Below, piece by piece: positions 17,515-25,269 of a DNA stretch of 64,000 nt. Under the pieces are notes generated by a model. It saw only the letters and a list, made by a program, of their open reading frames with translations. It was not told the DNA's origin and ran no database searches. Each line of letters opens with the position of its first letter. The stretch's first letter is position 1. Source of the stretch: Litorivita sp040371945 (GTDB lineage Bacteria > Pseudomonadota > Alphaproteobacteria > Rhodobacterales > Rhodobacteraceae); the NCBI RefSeq assembly GCF_040371945.1, contig NZ_BAABWS010000001.1, positions 248,001 through 312,000 on the forward strand. The letters run 5' to 3'. Both the position numbers and the translations under genes were made by a program.

Positions 17515-18207
17515 ATGACCCATCACATGACCGAGCCGTTTCAGGATTTCAACCACCCCAAGCCGCGGCTTCTGGCGCGTCTGCGGTCGAGTTTTCTGAC
17601 CGGATTGGTGGTCATTCTACCGGTGGGTTTGACGATCTGGTTGATCTGGACGCTGTTCGGATGGGTCGACGGGTTTGTTTTGCCTCTGGTCCCCGACAGC
17701 GTGCAGCCGGAAAAATATATCGGCATCAATTTGCGCGGCGTCGGCGTGATCTTCTTCTTGCTCTTCACGATTTTCATCGGCTGGATTGCCAAGGGGCTGT
17801 TGGGCCGCTCGATGATCCGATGGGGTGAAAACCTCGTGGGGCGGATGCCGGTCGTGCGCTCGATCTACTCGGGCGTCAAACAGATCGCGGAAACCGTATT
17901 TGCCCAAACCGAGCGCAGCTTTGAAACCCCCTGTTTGGTGCAATATCCGCGCAAGGGCATCTGGGCGATCGGCTTTATTTCGACCAAGGCAAAGGGCGAA
18001 ATTGCCGAGCGCGCCGAAACCTCGGGCGAGCTTTTGTCGGTCTTTGTGCCAACCACGCCCAACCCGACATCGGGGTTCTTACTGTTCTTTCCGCGCGAGG
18101 ATGTGATCGATCTGGACATGAGCGTGGAAGAGGCGGCGAAACTGGTGATCTCGGCAGGGCTTGTCTATCCCAATGGCGACAAAGCGGATCACGCTGACGT
18201 GGGTTAA
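17515..18207 (+). CDS. DUF502-family inner membrane protein
   Basis: A 230-residue protein with two N-terminal transmembrane helices (FLTGLVVILPVGLTIWLIWTLF at about 28-50, VGVIFFLLFTIFIGWIAKGLL at about 75-95). The conserved DUF502 core reads GRMPVVRSIYSGVKQIAETVF, followed by PTTPNPTSGFLLFFPREDV. The biochemical function of the family is unknown. The first Met is at 17515 and an internal Met at residue 5 is possible. It stands alone after psuG with an 83-bp gap. Confidence 0.9.
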   Translation: MTHHMTEPFQDFNHPKPRLLARLRSSFLTGLVVILPVGLTIWLIWTLFGWVDGFVLPLVPDSVQPEKYIGINLRGVGVIFFLLFTIFIGWIAKGLLGRSMIRWGENLVGRMPVVRSIYSGVKQIAETVFAQTERSFETPCLVQYPRKGIWAIGFISTKAKGEIAERAETSGELLSVFVPTTPNPTSGFLLFFPREDVIDLDMSVEEAAKLVISAGLVYPNGDKADHADVG

Positions 18208-18248
18208 GCTTTAGCTTCGCCAAGCAAGCCCATCATCTTAAACGAGAA

Positions 18249-19283
18249 TTACCCAAACATTTCCCGCAGATCGACGCTGCTTTTGCGGCCCAGATCCGCG
18301 CGATGCGCGTCAAGAAATTCACCCGCTGCCTTGCGCCCCGCCGTCTTGAGCGAGGCTAACAGATAGGGGTTGGGCATCATTTTGGTGGTCTGCGACAACC
18401 CGCGCATAAATTCGTCATCCCCGACCATATGCACCAAGACCTGTTTCATCTGGCCCCGCGCCACCTGCCCGTCCGCGATCAGGCGCTGCACAAATTCGAT
18501 GGCCCGCAATTCGCGCAGCAGCGATGAATTGAAGCTGATCTCGTTGATCCGGTTCTGGATTTCTTGCGCCGAGACCGGCAAGGCCTTGCGCTCCAGAGGA
18601 TTGAGATTCACGATAAGGATATCATCGGGTAGCGCCATATCAAACAAAGGAAAAAGCGCCGGATTTCCGCTGTATCCCCCGTCCCAATAGGGCACGATTT
18701 CTCCGCTTGCGGGGTCTTCAATCTCGACCGCCTTGAACAAGGTTGGCAAACAGGCGGAGGCGAGGATCGCGTCGGTGTTGATATCTGTGCCGCTAAAGAC
18801 GCGGATTTTTCCGGTATGCACATTGGTCGCGCCGACAAACAATTGCGGCCCGTCTTGGGCGCAGACATGCTCATAATGGAACTGATCCACCACGTCTTTG
18901 AGCGGGTTCGAATAAAGCGGGCCGTAACTATAGGGCGTGGTCAGCCGGGTGAAGGCATCGCCCATGCTCGCCGCCCAAACATTTGACATCGCCGAGGCGA
19001 CATGGGCGGGGCTGGGCAAGAATCCGGTCATCCAATGGGGGAGCCGCAGATCGTTGAGCGCGCCCATTTGCGCCCAAAGCCAATCGAGATTCTCGCGCGC
19101 GCCCTCGCGCCCGCCGCGCAGCCACCCCGATTTGAACGCCGCCCCGTTGAGCGCCCCCGCCGAGGTGCCCGAAATCGCTGCCACCTCGATATCCTCGTCC
19201 TCCAAAAGGCGGTCCAACACCCCCCAAGTAAAGGCCCCATGCGCGCCGCCGCCCTGCAAGGCCAAATTGATCCGGATCGCCAT
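18249..19283 (-). CDS. Patatin-like phospholipase (RssA type)
   Basis: A 344-residue serine lipid acyl hydrolase. The oxyanion-hole motif LALQGGGAHGAFTWGVLDRL is at the N-terminus, the nucleophile Ser is in SGTSAGALNG (GXSXG) at about residue 41, and the catalytic Asp is in DGGYSGNPAL (DGG). The ribosome-binding site GGAAGGAAAG precedes the ATG. It follows bdhA on the same strand at 66 bp, with a palindromic repeat in the gap. Patatins beside 3-hydroxybutyrate dehydrogenase are common in alphaproteobacteria, so a role in polyhydroxybutyrate or lipid turnover is plausible but unproven. Confidence 0.9.
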   Translation of the reverse strand: MAIRINLALQGGGAHGAFTWGVLDRLLEDEDIEVAAISGTSAGALNGAAFKSGWLRGGREGARENLDWLWAQMGALNDLRLPHWMTGFLPSPAHVASAMSNVWAASMGDAFTRLTTPYSYGPLYSNPLKDVVDQFHYEHVCAQDGPQLFVGATNVHTGKIRVFSGTDINTDAILASACLPTLFKAVEIEDPASGEIVPYWDGGYSGNPALFPLFDMALPDDILIVNLNPLERKALPVSAQEIQNRINEISFNSSLLRELRAIEFVQRLIADGQVARGQMKQVLVHMVGDDEFMRGLSQTTKMMPNPYLLASLKTAGRKAAGEFLDAHRADLGRKSSVDLREMFG

Positions 19284-19324
19284 ATGTCTTTCCTTCCAAG
19301 GCTTTACACTACAGGGCGCCGCAC

Positions 19325-19340
19325 TAGACCGTTCGGTCTA
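19325..19340. repeat. TRGACCRNNYGGTCYA palindrome, site 3
   Basis: TAGACCGTTCGGTCTA, a perfect 16-bp palindrome except the two central bases, between the bdhA stop and the patatin start. Confidence 0.85.
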
Positions 19341-19349
19341 GCGCCAGGT

Positions 19350-20135
19350 CTACAGGGCGGTCCAACCGCCATCGACGCTAATGGTGGTGCCGGTAATTTG
19401 CGCCGCCGCATCCGAGCACAAGAACACGGCCGTGCCGCCCAATTGCTCGACCGTGGCGAATTCTTTGGACGGCTGGCGCTCGAGCATCACCTTCTCGATC
19501 ACCTCATCGCGCTCCATCCCGTATTTCTTCATCGTATCGGGGATTTGCGCCTCCACCAGCGGGGTCAACACATAGCCCGGACAAATCGCATTGGCGGTGA
19601 TCGGCTCGCGCGCGGTCTCCAGCGCCACGACTTTGGTCATGCCGACGATCCCGTGTTTGGCCGCCACATAGGCCGATTTATAGGGCGAGGCGGTCAGCCC
19701 ATGGGCCGAGGCAATATTGACCACGCGCCCCCAACCGGCCTTGCGCATCATCGGCAGGGCCGCAGCCGTGGTGTGATAGGCCGAAGACAGGTTGATCGCG
19801 ATGATCGCATTCCATTTGTCGGCCGGAAATTCATCAATCGGCGCAACATGCTGGATGCCCGCATTGTTGATCAAAATGTCGCATGCCCCCGCCTTTTCGA
19901 TCAAGGCGCGGCAGGCCTCGCCGTCGGACATATCGGCTTGGATATAGCGCGCCTCGACACCGGTGACATCCGCAATCTCTTGGGCCAAAGCGTGGTCCTC
20001 ATCGCGGTCGGTGAATGAGTTGAGGACAACATTCGCCCCCGCCTTGGCCATTTCCTTGGCAATCCCCAACCCGATGCCCGAGTTCGATCCGGTGATGACG
20101 GCTGTTTTCCCGCTGAGCGGTCCGTTGAGTGACAT
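19350..20135 (-). CDS. bdhA: D-3-hydroxybutyrate dehydrogenase
   Basis: A 261-residue short-chain dehydrogenase that interconverts D-3-hydroxybutyrate and acetoacetate with NAD. The Rossmann motif is TGSNSGIGLGIA (residues 15-26), then NNAGIQHVAPI, the catalytic Ser in NIASAHGL, and YKSAYVAAKHG with Tyr and Lys. The C-terminus has ITGTTISVDGGWTAL. The string HVAPIDEFP is typical of BdhA and sets it apart from generic FabG proteins. GGAGG precedes the ATG. It is probably co-transcribed with the patatin gene. Confidence 0.93.
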   Translation of the reverse strand: MSLNGPLSGKTAVITGSNSGIGLGIAKEMAKAGANVVLNSFTDRDEDHALAQEIADVTGVEARYIQADMSDGEACRALIEKAGACDILINNAGIQHVAPIDEFPADKWNAIIAINLSSAYHTTAAALPMMRKAGWGRVVNIASAHGLTASPYKSAYVAAKHGIVGMTKVVALETAREPITANAICPGYVLTPLVEAQIPDTMKKYGMERDEVIEKVMLERQPSKEFATVEQLGGTAVFLCSDAAAQITGTTISVDGGWTAL

Positions 20136-20296
20136 TTTTTGCCTCCAATTGCTTTCTTTCTACAGAGTAGATGCTGCGCCTGCGAAATCAAATGCCGGAT
20201 TTGTGATGGCACAGATTCGCGCAGCTCGCGTTAAGGAGAAACACCGCCCGCAGATGCCCAAGCCATCGCGCCAAAGCAAAGCATAGTTGAGCGCAG

Positions 20297-20375
20297 GCAA
20301 AAAAAAACGCCAGCACGAAGCTGGCGTTAAGTTATTGAGGCAGGTTTCATACAGGCAAGAAACCTATCGAGCAGT
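20297..20375 (-). ncRNA. Candidate ~80-nt small RNA
   Basis: Reading leftwards from about 20375, the RNA would form two hairpins. The first has stem AGGTTTC/GAAACCT (plus-strand 20342-20365). The second has stem AACGCCAGC/GCTGGCGTT with a five-base loop (20306-20328) and runs straight into a run of about nine T, the standard Rho-independent terminator. A promoter with TTGGAG, a 17-bp spacer and TATAAA is correctly placed upstream. It has no convincing open reading frame and no family that I recognise. It could instead be a short leader peptide transcript. Evidence is structural only. Confidence 0.55.
20299..20328 (-). terminator. Rho-independent terminator of the sRNA candidate
   Basis: A perfect 9-bp stem, AACGCCAGC/GCTGGCGTT, at 20306-20328 with a 5-nt loop. 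On the minus strand it is followed by an uninterrupted run of nine T (20307 down to 20299). No minus-strand protein gene ends here, so it must serve another transcript. Confidence 0.8.
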
Positions 20376-20381
20376 GACCTC

Positions 20382-20410
20382 TTTATAAGCAATTGCGCGC
20401 CGCTCTCCAA
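20382..20410 (-). promoter_or_regulatory. Sigma70-type promoter for the sRNA candidate
   Basis: On the minus strand TTGGAG (plus-strand 20405-20410) and TATAAA (plus-strand 20382-20387) are separated by exactly 17 bp. This would start transcription near 20375. Confidence 0.5.
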
Positions 20411-20489
20411 GCTAAAAGTTTGAAAACCCACAAAAGCCCCGTTAGGTTCACGGTTAATAAAACAAGGGCAGAGCAGGATTGTTGCACAT

Positions 20490-22301
20490 ATGAGGCCAGT
20501 ATTTTTCCGTCTGCGGCGGCTTAAAATCGCCGCTCTGTGCATCCTATCGGCCGTGCCGAGCGCCTCTCTTGGCGCGCCGCAACATGGCATAGCTATGTAT
20601 GGCGACCCTGCCCTTCCACAGGATTTTGTGTCTCTCCCCTACGCCAACCCCGATGCGCCCAAGGGCGGGCGCATTGTCACGGGCAATACCGGCGGCTTTG
20701 ACAGCCTCAATCCCTTCACCCTCAAGGGCACCGCGCCGTGGCAATTGCGGTTTATGGGGTATGAATCCTTGATGGGCCGGTCCTATGACGAAGCCTTCAC
20801 GCTGTACGGTCTGTTGGCCGAATCTGTCGAGGTCGGCCCGAATCGGCGCTGGGTCGAATTCACCCTGCGCGAGGAGGCGCGTTTTTCCGACGGCGCCCCC
20901 GTCACGGTCGAGGATGTGATCTGGTCCTTCGAGGTTCTGGGGCGCGAGGGTCACCCGCGCTATCGCGGCTTTGCAAAGCAAACCGAAGAGATCCGCCAAA
21001 CCGGCGCGCGCAGCCTGCGCATCACCTTTAACACCGAAGACCGCGAACTGGCGCTGATCGCGGGGCTGCGTCCGATTTTGCAAAAGGCACAGTTCGATGG
21101 CGTGGATTTTGCAAACTTCACCGGCCTGCCGATCGGATCAGGCCCCTATGTGGTGGACGACTTTGAGTATGGCCGCGCGATAACGCTCGATCGCAACCCC
21201 GACTATTGGGGCCGCGATCTGCCCCTGCGGCGTGGGACCAACAACATCGACAAGGTCCAGATCGAGTTTTTCGGCGATGCCACGGTTCTGTTCGAAGCCT
21301 TCAAAGCGGGCGAATTGACGGTTCTACGCGAAGACAACGCCGAAAAATGGGAAACCCAGTATGATTTTCCCGCGGCCGTGCGCGGCGACGTGATTCAATC
21401 GCAAATCTCGCATAAAAAACCCTCGCGCATCACCGGATTGGTGATGAACACCCGCCGCCCGCCCTTTGATGACATCCGCCTGCGCGAGGCTTTGATGCAG
21501 GCCTTCAATTTCGAGTTCATCAACGACACGCTCACCGGCGGACGGCAACCGCGCGTGACCTCCTATTTCTCCAATTCGGAGCTGGCGATGCAAGCGGGCC
21601 CCGCCACGGGCAAAACCCGCGATCTGCTGATGCCCTTTGCCGATCAGCTTCCGCCGGAGGCCCTGGAGGGATATGCTCTGCCCGTTTCCGATGGAAGCGC
21701 GCGCAATCGCAAAGGCATCCGGCGCGCCATGAAAGCCTTGGAAGAAGCGGGATGGACGGTGCAGGAAGGAACTTTAACAAAAGACGGCAAGCCTTTGTCT
21801 TTTAATATCCTTCTGCGCCAAGGCAGCGGCGACACCCGCGCCATTGTCGATCTTTATATCCAAGCGCTTGCGCGGCTCGGCATCACGGCCGCCATCGAAA
21901 CCATCGACAACGCCCAATATGAAGCGCGCCAAGCCGAGTTTGATTTCGACATGACTTATTTCCGGCGCGATCTCTCGCTCAGCCCTGGCAATGAGCAACG
22001 CTATTATTGGGGCTCTCAGGCCGCCGATACCAACGGATCGCCCAACCTTATGGGCCTCAAAAGCCCCGCTGCCGATGCGATGATCGATGCGCTTTTGACC
22101 GCGACCGAACGCGAGGATTTTCTTGCCGCCGCGCGGGCGCTCGACCGTGTGCTGACCACCGGCCGCTATGTGATCCCGTTTTACCAATTCAACCTTTCGC
22201 GCATCGCGCATAGCAAAAACCTTCACTTCCCCGCCGCGACCCCCATATACGGGGACGGGGTGTGGTTCATGCCCGAAGTCTGGTGGTATCAGGAGAATTA
22301 A
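20490..22301 (+). CDS. ABC transporter substrate-binding protein, family 5 (YejA-like), orphan
   Basis: A 603-residue periplasmic oligopeptide-type binding protein. The N-terminal signal peptide (FRLRRLKIAALCILSAVPSASLGA) is followed by the SBP_bac_5 domain: GGFDSLNPFTLKGTAPWQL, ESLMGRSYDEAFTLYGLLAESVEV, FTLREEARFSDGAPVTVEDV, GSGPYVVDDFEYG and RNPDYWGRDLP. Wording matches YejA, the binding protein for microcin C-like peptides and oligopeptides. No permease or ATPase genes are adjacent, so the transporter partners must lie elsewhere or this is a solo receptor. A small lipoprotein gene overlaps its ribosome-binding site with this gene's stop. Confidence 0.9.
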   Translation: MRPVFFRLRRLKIAALCILSAVPSASLGAPQHGIAMYGDPALPQDFVSLPYANPDAPKGGRIVTGNTGGFDSLNPFTLKGTAPWQLRFMGYESLMGRSYDEAFTLYGLLAESVEVGPNRRWVEFTLREEARFSDGAPVTVEDVIWSFEVLGREGHPRYRGFAKQTEEIRQTGARSLRITFNTEDRELALIAGLRPILQKAQFDGVDFANFTGLPIGSGPYVVDDFEYGRAITLDRNPDYWGRDLPLRRGTNNIDKVQIEFFGDATVLFEAFKAGELTVLREDNAEKWETQYDFPAAVRGDVIQSQISHKKPSRITGLVMNTRRPPFDDIRLREALMQAFNFEFINDTLTGGRQPRVTSYFSNSELAMQAGPATGKTRDLLMPFADQLPPEALEGYALPVSDGSARNRKGIRRAMKALEEAGWTVQEGTLTKDGKPLSFNILLRQGSGDTRAIVDLYIQALARLGITAAIETIDNAQYEARQAEFDFDMTYFRRDLSLSPGNEQRYYWGSQAADTNGSPNLMGLKSPAADAMIDALLTATEREDFLAAARALDRVLTTGRYVIPFYQFNLSRIAHSKNLHFPAATPIYGDGVWFMPEVWWYQEN

Positions 22302-22303
22302 CA

Positions 22304-22426
22304 ATGCCGCTTAAATCGATAGCCAGTGTCATTTTGCTTGCCGCCGCCCTCGCGGGCTGCGCCACTGTCGAAGGCTTGGGCCGCGATATTTCCGGCGGAG
22401 CGCAGCGCGCCTCGAACTGGTTCTAG
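22304..22426 (+). CDS. Entericidin-like small lipoprotein
   Basis: A 40-residue protein too short for most gene finders. It reads MPLKSIASVILLAAALAGC then ATVEGLGRDISGGAQRASNWF. The signal helix ends in the lipobox LAGC, predicting lipidation at Cys19 and a 22-residue mature lipoprotein. The ending GLGRDISGGAQRASNWF fits the entericidin A/B family of small outer-membrane lipoproteins (toxin/antidote pair in enterobacteria, role unclear in alphaproteobacteria). AGGAGA overlaps the end of the preceding gene, 2 bp away, so it is probably co-translated. Only one copy is present, with no partner. Confidence 0.85.
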   Translation: MPLKSIASVILLAAALAGCATVEGLGRDISGGAQRASNWF

Positions 22427-22466
22427 AGCGCTTGTCTCGCCCGCAGGCAGGGCATAGAACGATGTC

Positions 22467-24002
22467 ATGACATCGCTTTTTGACGCCGGCCCCTTCGCGC
22501 CTTGCCCCGCCCCGTTCAACCTTGCCGCCTATGTTCTCGCCCATGCGCGCGATATGGGCGAAAAGCCCGCGCTCGAAATTTTGCACCCTGATCATGTCGA
22601 ACGCTGGAGCTATGGCGCGCTGGAATCTGCTGTGCGCGGGATCGCCACAGGCCTGCTGGCGCGCGGATTAAAGTCGGGTGACAAGATATTGATGCGGCTG
22701 GGAAATACCGTTGACTTCCCGCTCTCTTACTTAGGTGCGATCACGGCGGGCATGGTGCCCGTGCCCACATCGGCGCAGCTCACGGCGCGCGAAGTCTCCA
22801 AGATGGTGAGCAGCCTTGCGCCCGCCGCCATCCTCTATAGCGACGGCATTGCCCTGCCCGAAAACAGCGGCTGCCATCAGATCGGGCAGGCCGAATTGAA
22901 ACAAATGCACGCCCTGCCGCCCGCCGATTTTGATATGGGTGATCCCGAACGCTTGGCCTATATCGTCTACACCTCCGGCACCTCCGGTCAGCCGCGCGCC
23001 GTCTGCCATGCGCACCGCGCGATTTGGGCGCGCCGGATGATGCATGAGGGCTGGTATGGGCTGCGCGCCTCGGACCGCTTGCTCCATGCGGGCGGGTTCA
23101 ACTGGACCTTTACCCTTGGCACCGGATTGATGGATCCGTGGAGCCTTGGCGCGACGGCATTGATCCCCGCCGAGGGCACCGATCCCGCCACCCTGCCCGA
23201 TCTCTTGCGCGAACATAAGGCCAGCATTTTTGCCGCTGCACCAGGGGTTTATCGCAAGATGTTAAACCATCCCGATTTCCCCGACCTGCCGGATCTACGG
23301 CACGGTCTGGCCGCCGGAGAAAAGCTCTCCGCCCCGCTCAGGGCCGCATGGCACAGCGCCACCGGCGGGCAAATCTACGAGGCCTATGGGATGTCCGAAT
23401 GCTCGACCTTTATCTCGTCCAGCCCAAGCGCCCCCGCGCATGACGGCGCGATCGGACGCCCGCAAACCGGCCGGCGAGTCGCCCTGATCGACGCCGAGAC
23501 CGGCGATATCGTCCCGCGCGGCAGCGCCGGAACCATCGCTGTGCACCGCTCTGATATGGGGCTCATGCTTGGCTATTTCGGCGCCGAGGACGAGACCGCC
23601 GCGAAATACGCGGGCGACTGGTTTATGACCGGAGATCAAGGCGTTATGGATGAGAACTCAGAGATTTCCTATCTTGGCCGTCTTGATGATATGATGAATG
23701 CGGGCGGGTTTCGCGTCTCGCCGCTGGAGGTCGAAGCGGCGCTCTTGCCCCACCCACAAATCCACGAGGTCGGCGTGATCGACATCGAGGTCAAACAGGG
23801 CGCCAGCGTGATCATGGCCTTCTACACCAGTGACGAAGAACTTGACGAAGAGGCGCTCGGCGCCTTTGCCGCCACGCGTCTGGCGCGCTACAAACAGCCG
23901 CGCGCCTATATCCGCCTGCCGCATCTGCCGCTCAACCCCAATGGCAAACTGTCGCGCCGCGCGCTCAAGAGTGAACACGAAGCGCGCCTGCGCGGCGCGT
24001 GA
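22467..24002 (+). CDS. AMP-forming acyl-CoA ligase (benzoate-CoA ligase-like)
   Basis: A 511-residue adenylate-forming enzyme. The P-loop-like motif YIVYTSGTSGQPRAVCHAHRA is near residues 165-185, then GGFNWTFTLGTGLMDPW, EAYGMSECSTFI (A5 motif), GDWFMTGDQG (A7), YLGRLDDMMNAGGFRVSPLEVE (A8) and a C-terminal Lys in NPNGKLSRRAL (A10). It activates a carboxylic acid to acyl-AMP and then acyl-CoA. The overall pattern resembles medium-chain or aromatic acid ligases, and the substrate is not determinable here. The next gene, a DsbA-fold protein, follows after a TTTGCAAA doublet. Confidence 0.88.
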   Translation: MTSLFDAGPFAPCPAPFNLAAYVLAHARDMGEKPALEILHPDHVERWSYGALESAVRGIATGLLARGLKSGDKILMRLGNTVDFPLSYLGAITAGMVPVPTSAQLTAREVSKMVSSLAPAAILYSDGIALPENSGCHQIGQAELKQMHALPPADFDMGDPERLAYIVYTSGTSGQPRAVCHAHRAIWARRMMHEGWYGLRASDRLLHAGGFNWTFTLGTGLMDPWSLGATALIPAEGTDPATLPDLLREHKASIFAAAPGVYRKMLNHPDFPDLPDLRHGLAAGEKLSAPLRAAWHSATGGQIYEAYGMSECSTFISSSPSAPAHDGAIGRPQTGRRVALIDAETGDIVPRGSAGTIAVHRSDMGLMLGYFGAEDETAAKYAGDWFMTGDQGVMDENSEISYLGRLDDMMNAGGFRVSPLEVEAALLPHPQIHEVGVIDIEVKQGASVIMAFYTSDEELDEEALGAFAATRLARYKQPRAYIRLPHLPLNPNGKLSRRALKSEHEARLRGA

Positions 24003-24003
24003 C

Positions 24004-24035
24004 TTTGCAAACCTGCGGCGCGCCCTGTTTGCAAA
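24004..24035. repeat. TTTGCAAA doublet (24-bp period), copy B
   Basis: Exact TTTGCAAA octamers start at 24004 and 24028, 24 bp apart, beginning one base after the acyl-CoA ligase stop and about 75 bp before the DsbA-like start. It has the same spacing as copy A and again sits beside an acyl-CoA gene. Confidence 0.5.
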
Positions 24036-24108
24036 TCCTTGCGCGGCAATTGCCTCTTCCCCTTTGAGCGCGCGGCCCTTACCAAGGATGGGTGCAAAAG
24101 GAGGCCCT

Positions 24109-24747
24109 ATGGTCAAGCTCGATATTATCTCTGATCCGATCTGCCCGTGGTGCTTTATCGGCAAGGCGCAGCTTGATCGCGCCCTCGAAGCGCGCCCCGA
24201 CCACCCCTTTGTGATCGAATGGCATCCCTTCCAGCTCAACCCCGAAATGCCGCCCGAAGGCATGGACCGGCGCGCCTATCTGGAGGCGAAATTCGGCGGT
24301 AAGGAAGGCGCGATTGAGGTTTACGGCAAGATCGCCGAACATGCGCAAAGCATCGGTTTGGAGATCGACTTTGGCGCCATCACCCGCACGCCCAATACAT
24401 TTGATGCGCATCGGCTGATCCATTGGGCGAAGGTAGAGGGCAAACAAACCGCCGTTGTCTCGCGCCTCTTTGCCGCCTATTTCCAACAAGGCCGCGACAT
24501 CGGGCAGGCGGATGTTCTGGCCGATATCGCCGATAGCGTTGGCATCGACGCCTCGCTGGTGTTGCGGCTTCTGGATTCTGATGCGGATCGCGCCGAACTA
24601 ACCGAACGCGAGACACAATTTCGCAACATGGGGGTGAATTCGGTCCCCACGCATATCATCGCCAGCCAACACGCCGTCCCCGGCGCTCAGCCAACCGCGC
24701 TTTGGACGCAGGTGATGGAGGATATCGCCGCGCAGCAGGAGGCGTAA
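24109..24747 (+). CDS. DsbA-family (FrnE-like) oxidoreductase
   Basis: A 212-residue thioredoxin-fold protein. The CXXC motif is in IISDPICPWCFIGKAQLD (residues 5-22), followed by the alpha-helical insert of the DsbA/HCCA-isomerase family (FQLNPEMPPEGMDRRAYLEAKFGG) and the cis-Pro region GVNSVPTHII. No signal peptide is present, so it is cytosolic, as are FrnE-type disulfide isomerases and 2-hydroxychromene-2-carboxylate isomerases. AAAAGGAGG precedes ATG 24109. The frame extends upstream only as overlap with the ligase. It precedes a small K+ channel gene by 1 bp. Confidence 0.92.
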   Translation: MVKLDIISDPICPWCFIGKAQLDRALEARPDHPFVIEWHPFQLNPEMPPEGMDRRAYLEAKFGGKEGAIEVYGKIAEHAQSIGLEIDFGAITRTPNTFDAHRLIHWAKVEGKQTAVVSRLFAAYFQQGRDIGQADVLADIADSVGIDASLVLRLLDSDADRAELTERETQFRNMGVNSVPTHIIASQHAVPGAQPTALWTQVMEDIAAQQEA

Positions 24748-24748
24748 G

Positions 24749-25126
24749 ATGCGGATATTCAACGCTTTTGCCCTGTTTGCCACTGTGATGGTGATCGTGG
24801 CGGGCGGCACCGTATTCTTTCGTCATGTCGAGGGCTGGTCATGGCTCGACAGTTATTTCTTTACCGTGGTGACGCTCTCGACCGTTGGATATGGCTCCAT
24901 CGTGCCCGCCACGGCGCTTGGGAAAATCGGCACAACCGTGTTCATCTTTCTCGGGCTGGGCGTCTTTGCCGTCGCGCTGCAGCAATTCGGAGCCTTTGCT
25001 GCCCGCAAGCGCGAGGAACACACCGAATGGTTGGTCGCGCAACTGGGTCATGGTCATCACAACCGCCGCAAACCAACGGACCCCAAGGCCGATAACGCAA
25101 ATGATGCGCCCTCGCATGACGCCTAA
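24749..25126 (+). CDS. Two-TM potassium channel-family protein
   Basis: A 125-residue membrane protein. TM1 is FNAFALFATVMVIVAGGTVFF, then the pore helix and selectivity filter TVVTLSTVGYGSIVP (residues 40-54, canonical TVGYG), then TM2 KIGTTVFIFLGLGVFAVALQQFG. A short charged, His-rich C-terminal tail follows. It looks like a minimal KcsA-type channel of the Ion_trans_2 family. Tetrameric K+ conduction is expected. It is translationally close (1-bp gap) to the DsbA-like gene, though functional linkage is unclear. Confidence 0.88.
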   Translation: MRIFNAFALFATVMVIVAGGTVFFRHVEGWSWLDSYFFTVVTLSTVGYGSIVPATALGKIGTTVFIFLGLGVFAVALQQFGAFAARKREEHTEWLVAQLGHGHHNRRKPTDPKADNANDAPSHDA

Positions 25127-25136
25127 ATCTGGCGAC

Positions 25137-25152
25137 TAGACCAATTGGTCCA
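25137..25152. repeat. TRGACCRNNYGGTCYA palindrome, site 4
   Basis: TAGACCAATTGGTCCA, 10 bp after the channel stop codon. The core GACCAATTGGTC is perfectly palindromic. Confidence 0.85.
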
Positions 25153-25269
25153 CACACGATATGCACGACGCCAGTCTGTGGATTTTCGCACAGAGCAATG
25201 GCAGGCGCGCCCTCTGGCGCCGCGCCGCAGCAAGTGTTAGGCCCATAGAGGCAAACCGCCGGAGCCCCT

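Larger units (their letters stand above)
20136..20489. other. Intergenic region holding bdhA promoter and sRNA candidate
   Basis: No protein gene is supported in this 354-bp stretch. The first part (20136-20290) is the upstream region of bdhA on the minus strand. From 20297 to 20410 a well-formed promoter-hairpin-terminator cassette reads on the minus strand and is listed separately. The rest (20411-20489) is A-T-rich leader of the binding-protein gene. Confidence 0.5.
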
